This document shows, piece after piece, positions 1 to 11,065 of a stretch of DNA of 64,000 nucleotides (the first letter of the stretch is position 1; each line of letters opens with the position of its first letter). Position numbers and translations under genes: made by a program. This DNA comes from Gordius sp. MW1 (taxonomy: Eukaryota > Nematomorpha > Gordioida > Gordea > Gordiidae), in contig OZ038527.1 of NCBI GenBank assembly GCA_964036665.1, positions 19,366,221 to 19,430,220 of the forward strand. Direction: 5' to 3'. Below the pieces are notes generated by a model, which did no database searches, was not told where the DNA came from, and worked only from the letters and a program-made list of their open reading frames with translations.

Positions 1-1992
1 AATATTTTAATGTAAAACTATTTTATTACTTTTTTACAAATATTCACTCGAAAATAAAATTATATTGAGATAATTTTGATCAAATCAAAATGTCAAAAAT
101 AAATAGAACTTTTATGTATAGGCGGTATTCACTAAACGCTTAAACCATACAATAACTGTTTTGTCGGGTAAAAGCAATGCCTCCATTGCAAATTCTTTAA
201 ATTAATAAAATTACAATTGTAAATCTTGCTGATAATTGAACTTCTAGGTTTCACTAGTTTGTATTTAAGATGAACCTTAACTGCTCTATTTATGAGCTAT
301 ATATGCAGGTAGAAAGAAAGCTGGGATAACCTATTACTTAAACTGCTAATTTAAAAATATTCCTTTATAGATGATTTATTATTCGATTTTAAAATTTTAT
401 TTAAAAGATGGTTACAAATTTGGATCCTATTTAATATTTTTTTTTAATTCAAGTTGTACTCATAGCCAATATATAAATATAAAACAAAAACAAACATTTA
501 TTTATCCACAGTGAGTTTAAGTTAAAGAAACTAAATAAAATAATAAAAGTACCCCCTCATGCCTTATTTTATTCATCAATGTGGTGGTTTTAGATAGAAA
601 TTAAGGCATGCCATATAAATTACAGCGTTCGCCCCATATCTTATCCAAGATTATGAGGGAGGGAATCAGTAAAAAAAGGACCTTACTTACACTAGGGAGT
701 GCATTCCGCGATGGACTTTAATAATGGTGATGGTACTAAGTCTGTTTACTCCTTTTAACAGCGCAGGTTTTAAATGACGCTCTAATAACTAGTGACCACA
801 TGATTGAAATTCGGAACAGGCCAACGGTAAGGCTCCATAAAATTGCCTATTGTGCGAGCACGGCGGTGCTTGTCTTAAATAATACTCATAATGCTCCATG
901 GTATGTGAATTAACAGAGCTTTAATATCGACGATGAATATACTATATATTAGTCGGCCTAATGACATCCCAACTAAGTTCTTTATCTCTTTAAACACAGG
1001 GAACAGTGTTTGACTGGAGCTTTAAGTAATTTAGTTTGCGTTGCAGACTTTTGTTATTGGTGGATGATAAGATAACTGAGTATTGCCAATATTTGACGAT
1101 TAATAGTGGCTATACGTTGAAGTAGGCATAGTTGTTAGTAAAATAGAATATTAAGAGGCACTCAACTAAAAGTGTTTGCTTAAGTTCAGTAATATTAAAA
1201 TATCCTAACGTTTTTTTGTTTAGACAAAAAAGCCATAAATGCGACAACTCGGTAGGGGTTATGGTAGATGATAAATCGGATTCGGCTAAGTCTGTCTAGA
1301 TTAATTTTAAAGGCGAATTTGGATGTGAAAAGGCGACTAAGCTTAGAAAAAAGGATATATTAAGTCTATACCAGCAAATTTTGAAGCAATAGCTTTTAAT
1401 TTTTAATTTTATGTAAAAATTTTATACGCTAACAAACTGTGCTTAAAGCCAATGTTATATAAGGCATTTAAATCTATGGTTTTAGAGTGTTGTAAATTTA
1501 GCCTACTCACTTGGCATAATGTAGCTGCGCCTGTAAAAATATTGGTCCTAAATATTGACAAATTCTTATTATAGTTCTTAATATAAAACAGGAAGATAAA
1601 AAATTAGTTTTTACTATTAAAATTAATTTATAATTATAGATAATAAACACGAAAGGCATGTTGTTGTGCAGAAGTAGCTGTTTTGTTGTAAATATTGTTT
1701 ATTACAACATTTTGCCAATAATCTTAAGACCCGATTTACTATGAAGCTTGAATATATTTTACTATTTTATTTCATTGCGTTCCTATTATAACAATGATGT
1801 TACCAATCTCCCGCGACAAATAACTTGTGCTGCTCACCCACTGAAATTTTTAGGTACAACATGACAGAGTTAAATTGTGCCTTAATATTTTTTCGCGCCT
1901 AATAAAGTTATGATAAGTCAGTTAGCTTGACAAGCTTGCAAATAATTGCTATACAATTTATGGACCCAATTTTGGTGATAAATGACCTGTCC
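1..1992. other. AT-rich stretch with no recognised gene
   Basis: I read both strands and found no frame with a recognisable domain, no tRNA-like fold and no convincing terminal repeats. Short tracts with higher GC occur around 540-1000 but carry stops in every frame. It is probably intergenic or old intronic DNA. Confidence 0.5.
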
Positions 1993-2438
1993 ACCTTAAG
2001 TAGGGATGCGGAAAAACCGAGAAAAATCTCGTTGAGACGAGAATTTGAAAAATGGAGTCAAGATCGAGACGAGAATTTTGATGTCGAGACGATACGAGAC
2101 GACACCAGATTTTCTCGGCGAGATCTCGACTTTTTATTGATCGTTAGATTTTAGTAAATTATTGTGTCTTTTATATGCATAAATTTACATTAAAGGTATT
2201 AAGTGTAAATCAATATATATTGGAATATATTTGATATTAAAAAAATTCCGAATTGTTGTAAATATTATATATTTTTGCAACAATTTATAATTTGGCAATC
2301 ATTACCTAAGTATGGTTGTAGGGTATGTGAATAATTGTATAATATATCTTGGGAGGGGAGACTCTTTATTGATATAAATGTCATTGTTTAAAGTCGGTGT
2401 ATTTGGATTGATAGCGTAGGTAGAGGAAAATGGAACGC

Positions 2439-2469
2439 GATATTTCTGGCTGTAAAAGCCCATCGTCAG
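2439..2469 (-). ncRNA. Hammerhead ribozyme-like core
   Basis: On the minus strand CTGACGA (complement of 2463-2469) is followed by an imperfect stem-loop pairing TGGGCT with AGCCA, then GAAATATC. This is the hammerhead order: CUGANGA, stem II, GAAA, a minimal AU stem III, then cleavage after C17. Hammerhead motifs are known in the repeats of Penelope-like elements, which fits the GIY-YIG domains upstream. Stem I is weak here, so this copy may be inactive. Confidence 0.55.
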
Positions 2470-2865
2470 GGGAAAAAATAATAAAAATAAAAAAGGAGAG
2501 ATGAAGGCTCAAAAAATGAAGTAAAGTGAGTAAATACGGAGATATAGATACAAAAAAAACAATAGAAATTACAAAACTGGTTATAGCGAGAAATTAACAA
2601 TAGCGATTGTAGGGATGGATGTTTTTTATAACAATATAATAGGTACACATGGAGTTAGGAAAAAGGTGAAAAATAAATAGCTAAATAATAAAAGGCGAAA
2701 AAAGAGAAACAGGGGGGATCACAGGTATTTTATGTATAAATACAATAACTGTGCTTAACAAATAATAGTATTGTGTAATAAAGGGGTAGTTAGACATAGT
2801 GAATTATATATATAGATGTGTGGATGTATGTGCTTGTGGTTTTGGATGGATTAGTCGTTGATTCT

Positions 2866-3121
2866 GTTTGTTTGTTTTTTGGGCTTGAGGCGGTCGATTA
2901 AAACGCTTTCTACGAACTTTCTTTCTTTGTTGTATCGCGCTCTTGAAAGAACAGTTGGGTTGTCCAAATCTGCAATTGTTGATTCTTTAACGGTAGTTCG
3001 GCGAAGGCGGAGTAGGTCGCGCATCTTTGCAGCTTTGTGTCAAGGTACTTTTTTTGTTGTTGTTGTTTCTCCCAGCCTAAAAATTGTTAGTAATCGACGC
3101 AGGAGATTATATAAATTAAAA
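2866..3121 (-). pseudogene. GIY-YIG endonuclease domain (copy B, decayed)
   Basis: It aligns along its length with copy A but is broken by frameshifts and small indels. The end, KFVESVLIDRLKP, is still readable. It lies about 70 bp downstream of copy A in the same orientation, the head-to-tail arrangement typical of Penelope-like insertions. It is too diverged to be a recent duplicate of copy A. Confidence 0.7.
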
Positions 3122-3186
3122 TTAGAGTAATATAATATTATAAAGGTAGGTGAGGATGGGTGTGATTGTAGCTTCGAAATTGGCCG

Positions 3187-3457
3187 GGTTGGTCGTTAAT
3201 TTTCGGCTTGAGGCGGTCAATCAGGACGCTTTCTACGAATTTCCTTTCTTTGTTGAATCGTGCTTTGTAAAGAACGGTCGGGTTGTCCCAATCAATGCTA
3301 TGTTGATTGTTTAGCGAGTGTTCGGCTACGGCGGAGTGTGTCGCGCATCTTGTTAACGGGGCCTTGTGTTCTTGGATTCTTTGTGCTAAGGTTCTTTTAG
3401 TTTCTCCAACGTAAAATTGGTCGCAATCGGCGCAGGAGATTTTATAAATTAAATTAG
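3187..3457 (-). pseudogene. GIY-YIG endonuclease domain of a Penelope-like element (copy A)
   Basis: The minus strand is open for about 88 codons and reads NLIYKISCADC, then FYVGETKRTLAQRIQEH, then a run ending KFVESVLIDRLKPKIN. This has the YKI-C-x2-C then YVGET and R-x3-EH arrangement of the GIY-YIG endonuclease of Penelope-like elements, which nicks target DNA for reverse transcription. The frame is intact over the domain, but the RT that should precede it is missing: the insertion begins only about 30 bp upstream, at the LTR junction. It is therefore a truncated remnant. Confidence 0.8.
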
Positions 3458-3485
3458 AAACAAGATTTTTATCTGTAATGTTTAT

Positions 3486-3717
3486 AAAATAAAGTGAAGG
3501 AAAAGAAAAGAGTTCGAAGAGTAATGAAGAAGTGTTTTAAACGCCTTTATATAATCTCGAATTAATTAAATAAATCAATTACATTTAGTGGTGAATGCGA
3601 GTTATATCTGATTTGTCAATTAACGTCGCGAATTAGTAAGGTAATGTAAAAGAGTCAATTAAGTTTCAAGACATAAGTAAAATGCCTCGAGCAAAATAGT
3701 AATTGACGCAAACTACA
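3486..3717 (-). repeat. 3' LTR, main part, interrupted
   Basis: It starts TGTAGT at 3717 and follows the 5' LTR closely down to about 3486. The missing end (ATAAAGAGTCTCCCCTC then CA) reappears at 2350-2380, so about 1.1 kb was inserted into this LTR after the element integrated. Confidence 0.8.
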
Positions 3718-3948
3718 AATAGTCTCCTTTGTTGACGTGGACCGTTACATAAAATTGAAAAATTTCTTGGTTGATGGAAAATATAGGGATGTTCGTACTA
3801 CTAGCCAGTTTTCTTCCGCCTACCGTGGTTGTTAGTGAAGTGGCCGAGGTGTGATTTGTGTGCCTGTTGTTGTAGTGCTATCCAATATATTAATAAGATA
3901 CATGCCGCGGGCAGAAATATCTATATTGGAATTGCAATCGGTCGTCAA

Positions 3949-4305
3949 CTAAACCGGTAAGCGGTTGTGAGAACGTTGGTAGTAGGTGTTGTTGTTTTGC
4001 CGAACGTAGTCTTTGCTCGTTGCAAGAGGCCAGGTGGTGTTGATGCTGAGATGGGTTTTGTGATTAGGGCCATGCGCAGAGTAGTGGTTGGGCGTTCGGC
4101 ATACGTTGTTGTCAATGTAGAAGTGTAGCAGGGCATCGAGGTTTTTTTTGTCGTAGTAGTAATCAGGTAAGAAGGCATAGCAGTCGAAAACGCAGACTTC
4201 GATTTTTAGAGGTTGACGTGTTTGGTTGTTCGGCTCGATCGTGTCTTTAGAATATTTGCATTGGCTGCCAGATTGACTAAGAAGTGCCCAATATCTAAGT
4301 TTCAT
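3949..4305 (-). CDS. 118-codon ORF inside the short LTR element
   Basis: This is the only sizeable frame between the two LTRs, starting 80 bp after the primer site and running toward the 3' LTR. The product is basic and polar, rich in Asn, Tyr and His, with no CCHC knuckle, protease or polymerase motif. I do not recognise it. It may be a relic of gag, a captured sequence, or a chance frame; an overlapping frame of 77 codons argues for caution. Its position as the sole internal ORF is the only reason to list it. Confidence 0.35.
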   Translation of the reverse strand: MKLRYWALLSQSGSQCKYSKDTIEPNNQTRQPLKIEVCVFDCYAFLPDYYYDKKNLDALLHFYIDNNVCRTPNHYSAHGPNHKTHLSINTTWPLATSKDYVRQNNNTYYQRSHNRLPV

Positions 4306-4384
4306 AATTTTAACAAAAAAAAACCAAGACGCCGTTGCTTAAGGGCGTATTCTGGGGGAGGGGAAAAAACGGCTCCCCCGAAAT

Positions 4385-4396
4385 GCGGGGTCACCA
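4385..4396 (-). other. Primer-binding site matching the tRNA-Trp 3' end
   Basis: The minus strand reads TGGTGACCCCGC five bases after the LTR end. TGGTGACCCCG is the complement of the usual metazoan tRNA-Trp acceptor end, the primer used by several Ty3/gypsy lineages. Only the first 11 bases match; what follows diverges from tRNA-Trp. Confidence 0.65.
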
Positions 4397-4401
4397 ATTA
4401 T

Positions 4402-4665
4402 TGTGAGGGGAGACTCTTTATTGAAGGTATATAAATAAAGTGAGAGAAAAGAAAAGAGTTCGAAGAGTAAAGAAGAAGTGTTTTAAACGCCTTTATATAA
4501 TCGCGAATTAATTGAATAAATCAATTACATTTAGTGGTGAATGCGAGTTATATGTGATTGGTCAATTAACGTCGCGAAGTAGTAAGGTAATGTAAATGAG
4601 TCAATTAAGTTTCAAGACATAAGTAATATGCCGCGAGCAAAATAGTAATTGACGCAACACTACAT
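4402..4665 (-). repeat. 5' LTR with TATA box and polyadenylation signal
   Basis: This is a 264-bp LTR read on the minus strand, starting TGTAGT and ending CTCACA. It contains a TATATAAAG box (complement of 4491-4500) followed about 70 bp later by AATAAA (complement of 4417-4422), the usual U3-R order. It aligns almost throughout with 3486-3717 plus 2350-2380. Confidence 0.85.
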
Positions 4666-4670
4666 ATCTA

Positions 4671-5128
4671 TCGATATTTATATCCATAGCATTATTAAAT
4701 ATTACAAAAGTTTAGGCTTAGAATGAGTTCTGGGAGAATAGTAATTATTACTAAAGCATATTTGAATTTCGCAGTTACTCATCCTGCATGATGCGGTAAT
4801 TATAAATTTGAACCTTATTAAGACATTATGTGAATACATAGTTTTGTCATATGCACTACTTTTAACATTACAAGCTGGGTTGGCAGGTGCATTCAAATTT
4901 ACAATAATTTCTATAATTGTGCAATATAAAATAAATACAGGAATATTGTGTTCGATAAATAACTATTTAATGGCAAAGTTAGTTAGGATTGGAAGGTAAT
5001 TATTTGGAATATAAATTTGATTATAATGATTTTTGTGGCAAATTTAAACGTGCACTTTAATTTAAAGTTTAAAACCTTATGTTCTTAATCCTATATAATG
5101 CTGCTTTTATTGTTGTTTTTATAACGTA
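4671..5128. other. AT-rich DNA, interior of the hAT-like element
   Basis: Small frames occur on both strands between 4700 and 5000, but none has a recognisable motif. I see nothing else here. Confidence 0.4.
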
Positions 5129-6163
5129 CTAGCTGACCCGGCAAACATTGTTTTGCTATATGTACATTCGTTAGTTATGTATTTTATAACATCCTCTAAT
5201 TTCGAGTCAGGGTCTTATAATTTTCAATAAAAAATGGAATGCTGGCCAGCAATTTCCAAACTATAAATTTAAAATTATTATATTGATAACAACATAATTA
5301 AACATAATAAAGTAATGTGTTAATATACTTAACTAAAACAAATCCCTGAAATTCATCGTTGAAACTACAAAATATATTAGAAATCTATTAGTTGCTCTGT
5401 TATCAAGATTTAAAAAAATTTACATTGATTAAAGGCCTTTATACGTTATTTTCATAATTGATAATTAGAAATATTTTCAATTATATTAATTGGGTATTGT
5501 AAAACTTATTAATTTTAACGCTAATCAAATAAGTGTAGAGAATATATTTATTCTAGAAACTTTTAAACTTGTAGCTTTTACATTCTCGAAGCCCCTTGTT
5601 AGGTTTAGACGCGATAGTGTACCAGCGAAAGCTAAGATCGATGTATTATAGTATGTAACTTTAACTGAAAATTGAAAATGAAGTTTGAACATATAAAAAA
5701 CTGACGTTAGAAATCTTTTTAAAAAATATATATACAATCTCATAATTACCTTTTAAGTCACGGAAAAAAGAATTAAAATTATCCAAGAATGAAAGTAATT
5801 TTATTTATTTCAGGTTTAATTGATAAATTTTATGTTGTCACCGTTAACCGTTCTCGAAAACTAATGGACCGATTTGGCTCGAACAAATCTTAAAACATGC
5901 TCCAGAGTGTCAGGAATAAACTGTGAAATTTTGAGCCAAATCGATCTGGTAGTTTTTACAAAAGTTGAGAATCAAGCACTAAACCGTTCTCGAAAACTAC
6001 TGGACCGATTTGGCTCGAACAAATTTTAAAACATGCTCCAGAGTTTGGGGAATAAACTGTGAAATTTTGAGCCAAATCGGTCCGGTAGTTCTCCAAAATT
6101 GGTGGCGGCATATATATCTATATATACATACATACATACATAGTTTCATTTTTATATATAAAA
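5129..6163 (-). mobile_element. Non-autonomous Helitron (copy 1)
   Basis: Read on the minus strand, the 3' end is TTTGC-type hairpin DNA, then GGGTCAGCTAG, next to a flanking T. On the + strand this appears as A then CTAG at 5129. The other end, next to T at 6164, is AA instead of the GA (TC on the minus strand) seen in copies 2 and 3. The 5' half contains an inverted repeat (ACTACTGGACCGATTTGGC and its complement) that is present twice here (about 5853-5965 and 5985-6100). There is no Rep/helicase. Confidence 0.75.
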
Positions 6164-6559
6164 TTAATATGTACAACTAGTTGATCACTCGCACTTTGTG
6201 GTTTATAACGCTATAGTGAACATGCAATAAACACTATGGGCTTGCCTTAAATATGTCAAGGACTACTTTGAAGCTTTAGCCAGGGTTAATAACGGGTCTC
6301 AATTTGCTCAATTGTGCAACTAAGTCAACTATAAGCGAACTTATAATATTCTCAGTGTATTTAGAGTTGACACAGTGAATTTGATACAAATGTTATAGTT
6401 TGCTAGAACAATAAAATTTAATTTTCAATACTTCAAATATTTTTAGTTTGCACTTTCCATAAAAATACTTTCTTTATGAATTAAGTAATATCTTTATATT
6501 GTCAATGAGATGTCATGTCCCGCTAAATCTTTAAAAAGTTTGTGTATTAAAGTTTTTTA

Positions 6560-7138
6560 AAACTGCCAATACAGCAAGGGGCGGCATCCCCGTCATGCCA
6601 CAATAAATAAAATAATCGGACAATCTTTGAAGAAAGCCGGCTTTCCCAATACAATAGAACCCACTGGCCTAAGCTCCACTGACGGGAAAAGACCCGATGG
6701 AGTAACAATCATCCCGTGGGCTCGTGGCCTAAACGCCTGCTGGGACTTCACTGCAGTGGACGTATTCGCCAAATCTAACGCCTCTCCCGACCTCATCTCT
6801 TCTACTGAGAGAAAGAAGGAGGATAAATACAAATACCTAAACAATATTATTTTCATACCAGTAGTAGCTACGACCCTCGGTAACTTAGGTCCCGAGGGCA
6901 GCCAATTCCTAAAACAAATTTCAAAATATATAACCTCCATTACTCACGATCCCAAAGAATACTTTTTTATCAGGCAAAAGATCACAATGGAAATCGTTAA
7001 ATCCAACACGATTTCCATACACGGATCAATGCCATCCGTTTAGTTATAGCGCGTTTTTATATTTTTTATTCGTGTATATCATAATTATAATTATTTGTTT
7101 CTGAATAAAACTTTTAGATCAAATTTGATATTTTAGAT

Positions 7139-7177
<39 letters not shown>
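6560..7177 (+). pseudogene. 5'-truncated copy of the RLE-type LINE
   Basis: From 6560 the sequence is nearly identical to 26716-27275 of the full-length LINE in this window: the last about 160 codons (RLE endonuclease) plus the 3' UTR. The first difference seen is one base turning a Leu to Phe codon near 6640. It ends with a 3' tail and an A-run of about 33 (7142-7175). The near identity and long A-run point to recent retrotransposition. The frame is still open to the stop at 7043, but the reverse transcriptase is absent. Confidence 0.9.
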
Positions 7178-7180
<3 letters not shown>

Positions 7181-7352
7181 AAGTTTGCCATTAGGATTTT
7201 TTAACACTTATTTAATATTTTAATAAAGCAAGAGAGATTTTTATTCCGTATAAATTTTTTTTAAAGTCGTGACGAGATTTTCATGATCGCTCCCGAGACG
7301 AGACGAGATTTTGCTTTCGATACCGAGACGAGATCGCAACACTAACCTTGAG

Positions 7353-8717
7353 TTTTTATTGGAAAATTACAGTTTTGGCAAAAAAATTTTGCTTCCAAAT
7401 GCTAAATAATCGCTTGTTTACTTTAATTTCTCCTACCCCGCCCGAGTTCAAATTTAGGTTTTATTTATATACCTCAACTAATTATTTTATAACTTTCACT
7501 CAATTGTATTTGAAGCTTGTCCAACTTGTTGCTTTGAACGGAAAATTGCAAAACTGGCTAAATAATTATCTAAAGTTAAACGGACTGGGTCAAATATTTA
7601 TTTTTACCTGCTGTCGAAATCGAAGTGCATCTGATTTAATCAACACTGATATAAGTCTTGAACTGCAGCGATTGTTACTCGCAGTGTCCCACTAACTGAT
7701 GAACAAAAACCACATACGATTTCAAAAAAGTCTTGGTGGACAAATTAACATATGAACCTACTCTTATATTATGATTTTTTATTGAGAATACTATGCTTGG
7801 AAAATTAGCTGTAACGGCAAACCGGATTCTGGCTAAAAACCTAACTTTGACTAAAGACGTTTTTTTTAAAAAGTAATTACATTATTTCATTTAGATAGTT
7901 TGGAATATTTCTCATGTGTTTAAACTAATTTAATTATTAAATTTATGGACTTTGATTTATTTACCATTATAACAAGCGTTTTTAAATATTTTATTGCATC
8001 GTAGCCTTGACATTCATTTCAGCTGGCTCTACTAGATAATATAATCAAAATTTCAACTTTCGCATTCCTTTATACTCCCAAAATCATCATTTTTTACAAT
8101 TCGATAGTATAAAAGTATTTGATGACAATATGATTATTTCAGTATTATTATTTATAGAGTATTTAAGACATATTTAGAATGATGTTTAATCAACGTTTTC
8201 TAATAAAATGTTTTTTCATTTATAATTGTTGTTGTAAAAAGTCTCAAATCTAATTTTATTTTAATGATCATGAAAAACAATAGACATGCCTCAATTTTTT
8301 TTAGGTATTTTAATTGTGAAATCCTGTTGCCCAACGATGATTATGAAATGATCCGCTTTGCTGTTTGTGTGTAATATTATATGGTTTCGAGCCCTTACCT
8401 AACGAATCCTAATGCTTTTTTGTGTTTTAACAGTCTACTACACAAATTAAAAAATAACAATATTAATCTTATTACATTAGAATAAAGAATTTATTATGTA
8501 TGTGGTATCAAATAAGATATTAAAAATTTCTTAAATTCTGAAGTAGTTAATGTTATTTAATTTTCTAGATTTTACATGAAAATTCGCTAGATTTTGCAAA
8601 CATAACAATTGAGAAAGACATTTATAGTAGGTTTATCAGCAGACAACCATGGATATTTAGACGTTTTCGTCCTACTTTATTATTAAGAGTGTGATAAGTT
8701 TATAAATAGCGTTATTA
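7353..8717. other. AT-rich interval without recognised gene
   Basis: A 115-codon frame at 7348-7695 overlaps the transposon junction and shows no motif. Nothing else on either strand is convincing. Confidence 0.45.
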
Positions 8718-8721
8718 CATA

Positions 8722-10635
8722 TTAATTGCTATGCAATTTATGGGCTCGTTTTTTGGTGTCCGTCCGTCCGTTGTCCGTTGTCCGTTGTCCGTTACCCTCC
8801 CTATCTATTTGCATTGGGTATATTAGGTTATCGCTTTTTTAAATTAATGCATGAGAAAGAGGTGCCCCACCCCTAATCTCTATCTCCCTCGCTGTGTTAT
8901 TTTTTAAATTAATGCATAAGAGGTGCCCCACCCCTCATCTCTATCTCCCTCGGTGTGTTATATATAAGATTTGTTAAATTATCTATTATATAATAAACAT
9001 AAATAAAAGTTGTTTACTTTTAATGCTATGCAATTTAACTAGTTATATAATAAACATAAATAAAAGTTGTTTACTTTTAATTGCTCTGCAATTTAACTAG
9101 TTATATAATAAACATAAATAAAAGTTGTTCACTTTTAATTGCTATGCAATTTAACTAGTTTTTGTTATATAATAAACATAGATAAAAGTTGTTTACTTTT
9201 AGTGCTATGCAATTTAACTAGTTATATAATAAACATAAATAAAAGTTGTTTACTTTTTAATTGCTACGCAATTTAACTAGTTTTGGGGTTAGAATCCCGG
9301 AGTTTTTTTGACTCTTATGATTGTTCTTGTTACTATCATTGATAATAAGAATTTTTGGCCGTCCGCTGGCTGCTGACCAATGAAAAAAATGACCATTGGC
9401 CAAAATGTGAATCGAAATTATTTTTTTCGTTTTTTTTTGACTATTAAGATTGTTCCTGTTTCTACCATTATAATAAACATAAATAAAAGTTGTTTACTTT
9501 TAATTGCTATGCAATTTAACTAGTTTTTGGGTTAGAATCCGGAGTTTTTTTTTGACTCTTATGATTGTTCGTGTTACACCCAGTGCTATTTTGACTTTTT
9601 GGCCGTCCGTTGGCTGCTGACCAATGAAAAAAATGACCATTGGCCAAAATGTGAATCCGAGTTTATTTTTCCGTTTTTTATCGCCTATTATGATTGTTCC
9701 TGTTACAACCATTGCTATTATGACTTTTTGGCCGTCCGCTGGCTCCTGGCCGATGGAAAAAATGACCATTGGCCAAAATGTGAATCCAAGTTTATTTTTC
9801 CGTTTTTTTTCGCCTATTATGATTGTTCTTGTTACTATCATTGATAATAAGACTTTTTGGCCGTCCGCTGGCTGCTGACCAATGGAATAAAATGGTGATT
9901 CAAAAACTTTTTTTTCGTTTTTTTTTACTATTATGAATTTATATCCACTTTTACCGTGTCCTGGCTGCTGACCAATGGAAAAAAATGACCATTGGCCAAA
10001 ATGTGATTCGAAAATTTTTTTTTCGTTTTTTTTACTCTTATGAATTTATATCCACTTTTACCGTGTGCTGGCTGCTGACCAATGAAAAAAAATGACCATT
10101 GGCCAAAGTGAGCATCAAAATTTTCTTTTCCGTTTTTTTGGCTATCATTGACTTATAGAGTATCTGTTGGTACTGACCAATAGAGAAAAAGTGACCATTG
10201 GCCAAATTTTTGATTTTTTTAATTAAAAATTGTTCAAATTCTACAAAAAATTTCTCCCAACAATTCTGCAAATTCTTAACATTGTGTTGTTTATAATATA
10301 ATGTTTGTTAGACCCATAATCACTAAAGGCCATAAAAACTAATGTAATACGCAACTAGATGCAAACACTAAATCTAACCCTAACCCTTGCCTATATTACA
10401 TTTTGCCTTTATTACATTTTGCCTATAATGGAAAATTTGTATAAATAATTAATTAATCATTAGGCATTTAATACCCCCCTATAGGCATTCTCGCCCCTTC
10501 CCACCTTTCTCGCCCATAAATTGCATAGCAAATATGATACATTTATACGAAGTACAGATGAGTCGTGCCCCCTTCCCTTCCCCTCTTCCCTTCCCTTCTC
10601 CCCCTTCTCACGAGGGCCGAAGGCCCGAGTTTTTA
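8722..10635 (+). mobile_element. HINE/DINE-1-like minisatellite element, copy A
   Basis: The left end TTGCTATGCAATTTATGGGC (8726-8745) is repeated inverted at 10512-10531. Between them lie a 60-bp minisatellite (about 8980-9290), whose unit also ends in TTGCTATGCAATTTA, and a second array of 85-130-bp units built on TGACCATTGGCCA (about 9350-10220). After the right inverted repeat come a pyrimidine-rich CCCTTCCC tract and a GGGCCGAAGGCCC hairpin ending in a T-run. Subterminal inverted repeats, a tandem core, a 3' hairpin and a T-run are the layout of Helentron-associated non-autonomous elements. The class is inferred from that layout; no protein is encoded. Confidence 0.65.
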
Positions 10636-11065
10636 TATATATTTTGTAAATTCAAATTCGGATATTCCAATTAGAGATGCAGCCTAAAAGCTTGGCCCGC
10701 GGGCGGGTACGAACGGGCTTTTTATCATAAAAATTTTAACGGGCCGGGCCCGGACGGGCTTAACAATTAATGGAACGGGCTCGAGCGGGTCTCAGATTTT
10801 TTTAACGGGCTTGAACGGGCCTGAAATTTTATAAACGGGCTTGAACGGGCCAGAGATAATATAAACGGTCATGGAATTACAGGTTTACACGTCAGACTTT
10901 ATTAAATATATAGATTATTAATTGCTTAATGATTTTAACCTCTAATTTTTGTATATCCTGTAGCATTCATTCCTCTAGCGCTAAATTTGACTTTGAAACA
11001 TTTTTATTTTAATTACTATAGATTTTCGTTTACATAATTTAAGATTATAGCTTCATATATTCTTT

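Larger units (their letters stand above)
2381..3485 (-). mobile_element. Penelope-like element fragment inserted in an LTR
   Basis: Read on the minus strand it carries a GIY-YIG endonuclease domain, then a second diverged copy of the same domain, then a hammerhead-like motif. This matches the 3' end of Penelope-like retroelements, which encode RT plus GIY-YIG and often insert as partial tandem copies. No RT is present, so the insertion is heavily 5' truncated. Boundaries are set by the interruption of the LTR and are accurate to a few bases. Confidence 0.75.
2350..4665 (-). mobile_element. Short non-autonomous LTR retrotransposon
   Basis: Two direct repeats beginning TGTAGT (at 4665 and 3717, read on the minus strand) and ending in CA (at 4402 and 2350) flank about 680 bp of internal DNA. 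The whole is bounded by a perfect 5-bp duplication, TATCT at 2345-2349 and 4666-4670. A tRNA-Trp-like primer site follows the 5' LTR, and a purine-rich AAAGGAGA tract lies just before the 3' LTR. There is no reverse transcriptase or integrase, so it must have depended on a partner element. The 3' LTR was later split by a Penelope-like insertion (about 2381-3485). Confidence 0.85.
2001..7344. mobile_element. hAT-like element, 5.34 kb, host of several nested insertions
   Basis: The left end reads TAGGGATGCG and the reverse complement of the right end reads TAGTGTTGCG, the TAGNG-type terminus of hAT transposons. Flanks are ACCTTAAG (1993-2000) and ACCTTGAG (7345-7352), an 8-bp target duplication with one mismatch. 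Subterminal DNA on both sides is full of GAGACGAG motifs (2001-2140 and 7262-7340). No transposase is present. The interior is made mostly of younger insertions: an LTR element (2350-4665), a Helitron (5129-6163) and a truncated LINE (6560-7177). The hAT assignment rests on the termini and TSD length only. Confidence 0.75.

Noticed and set aside
4213-4434. Plus-strand 73-codon frame
   Set aside because: It runs across the primer site and leader of the minus-strand LTR element; no motif.
7348-7695. 115-codon frame next to the hAT-like right end
   Set aside because: It starts inside the target duplication, has AT-driven composition and no motif.
8980-9290. Regular 60-bp repeats that could be mistaken for a CRISPR array
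   Set aside because: Units are directly tandem without unique spacers, in a eukaryotic transposon; it is a minisatellite.
9500-9878. Overlapping 80-113-codon frames on both strands, recurring at 12118-12483 and 37285-37743
   Set aside because: They are produced by the tandem TGACCATTGGCCA array of the HINE-like elements; the products are the repeat translated, with no domain.
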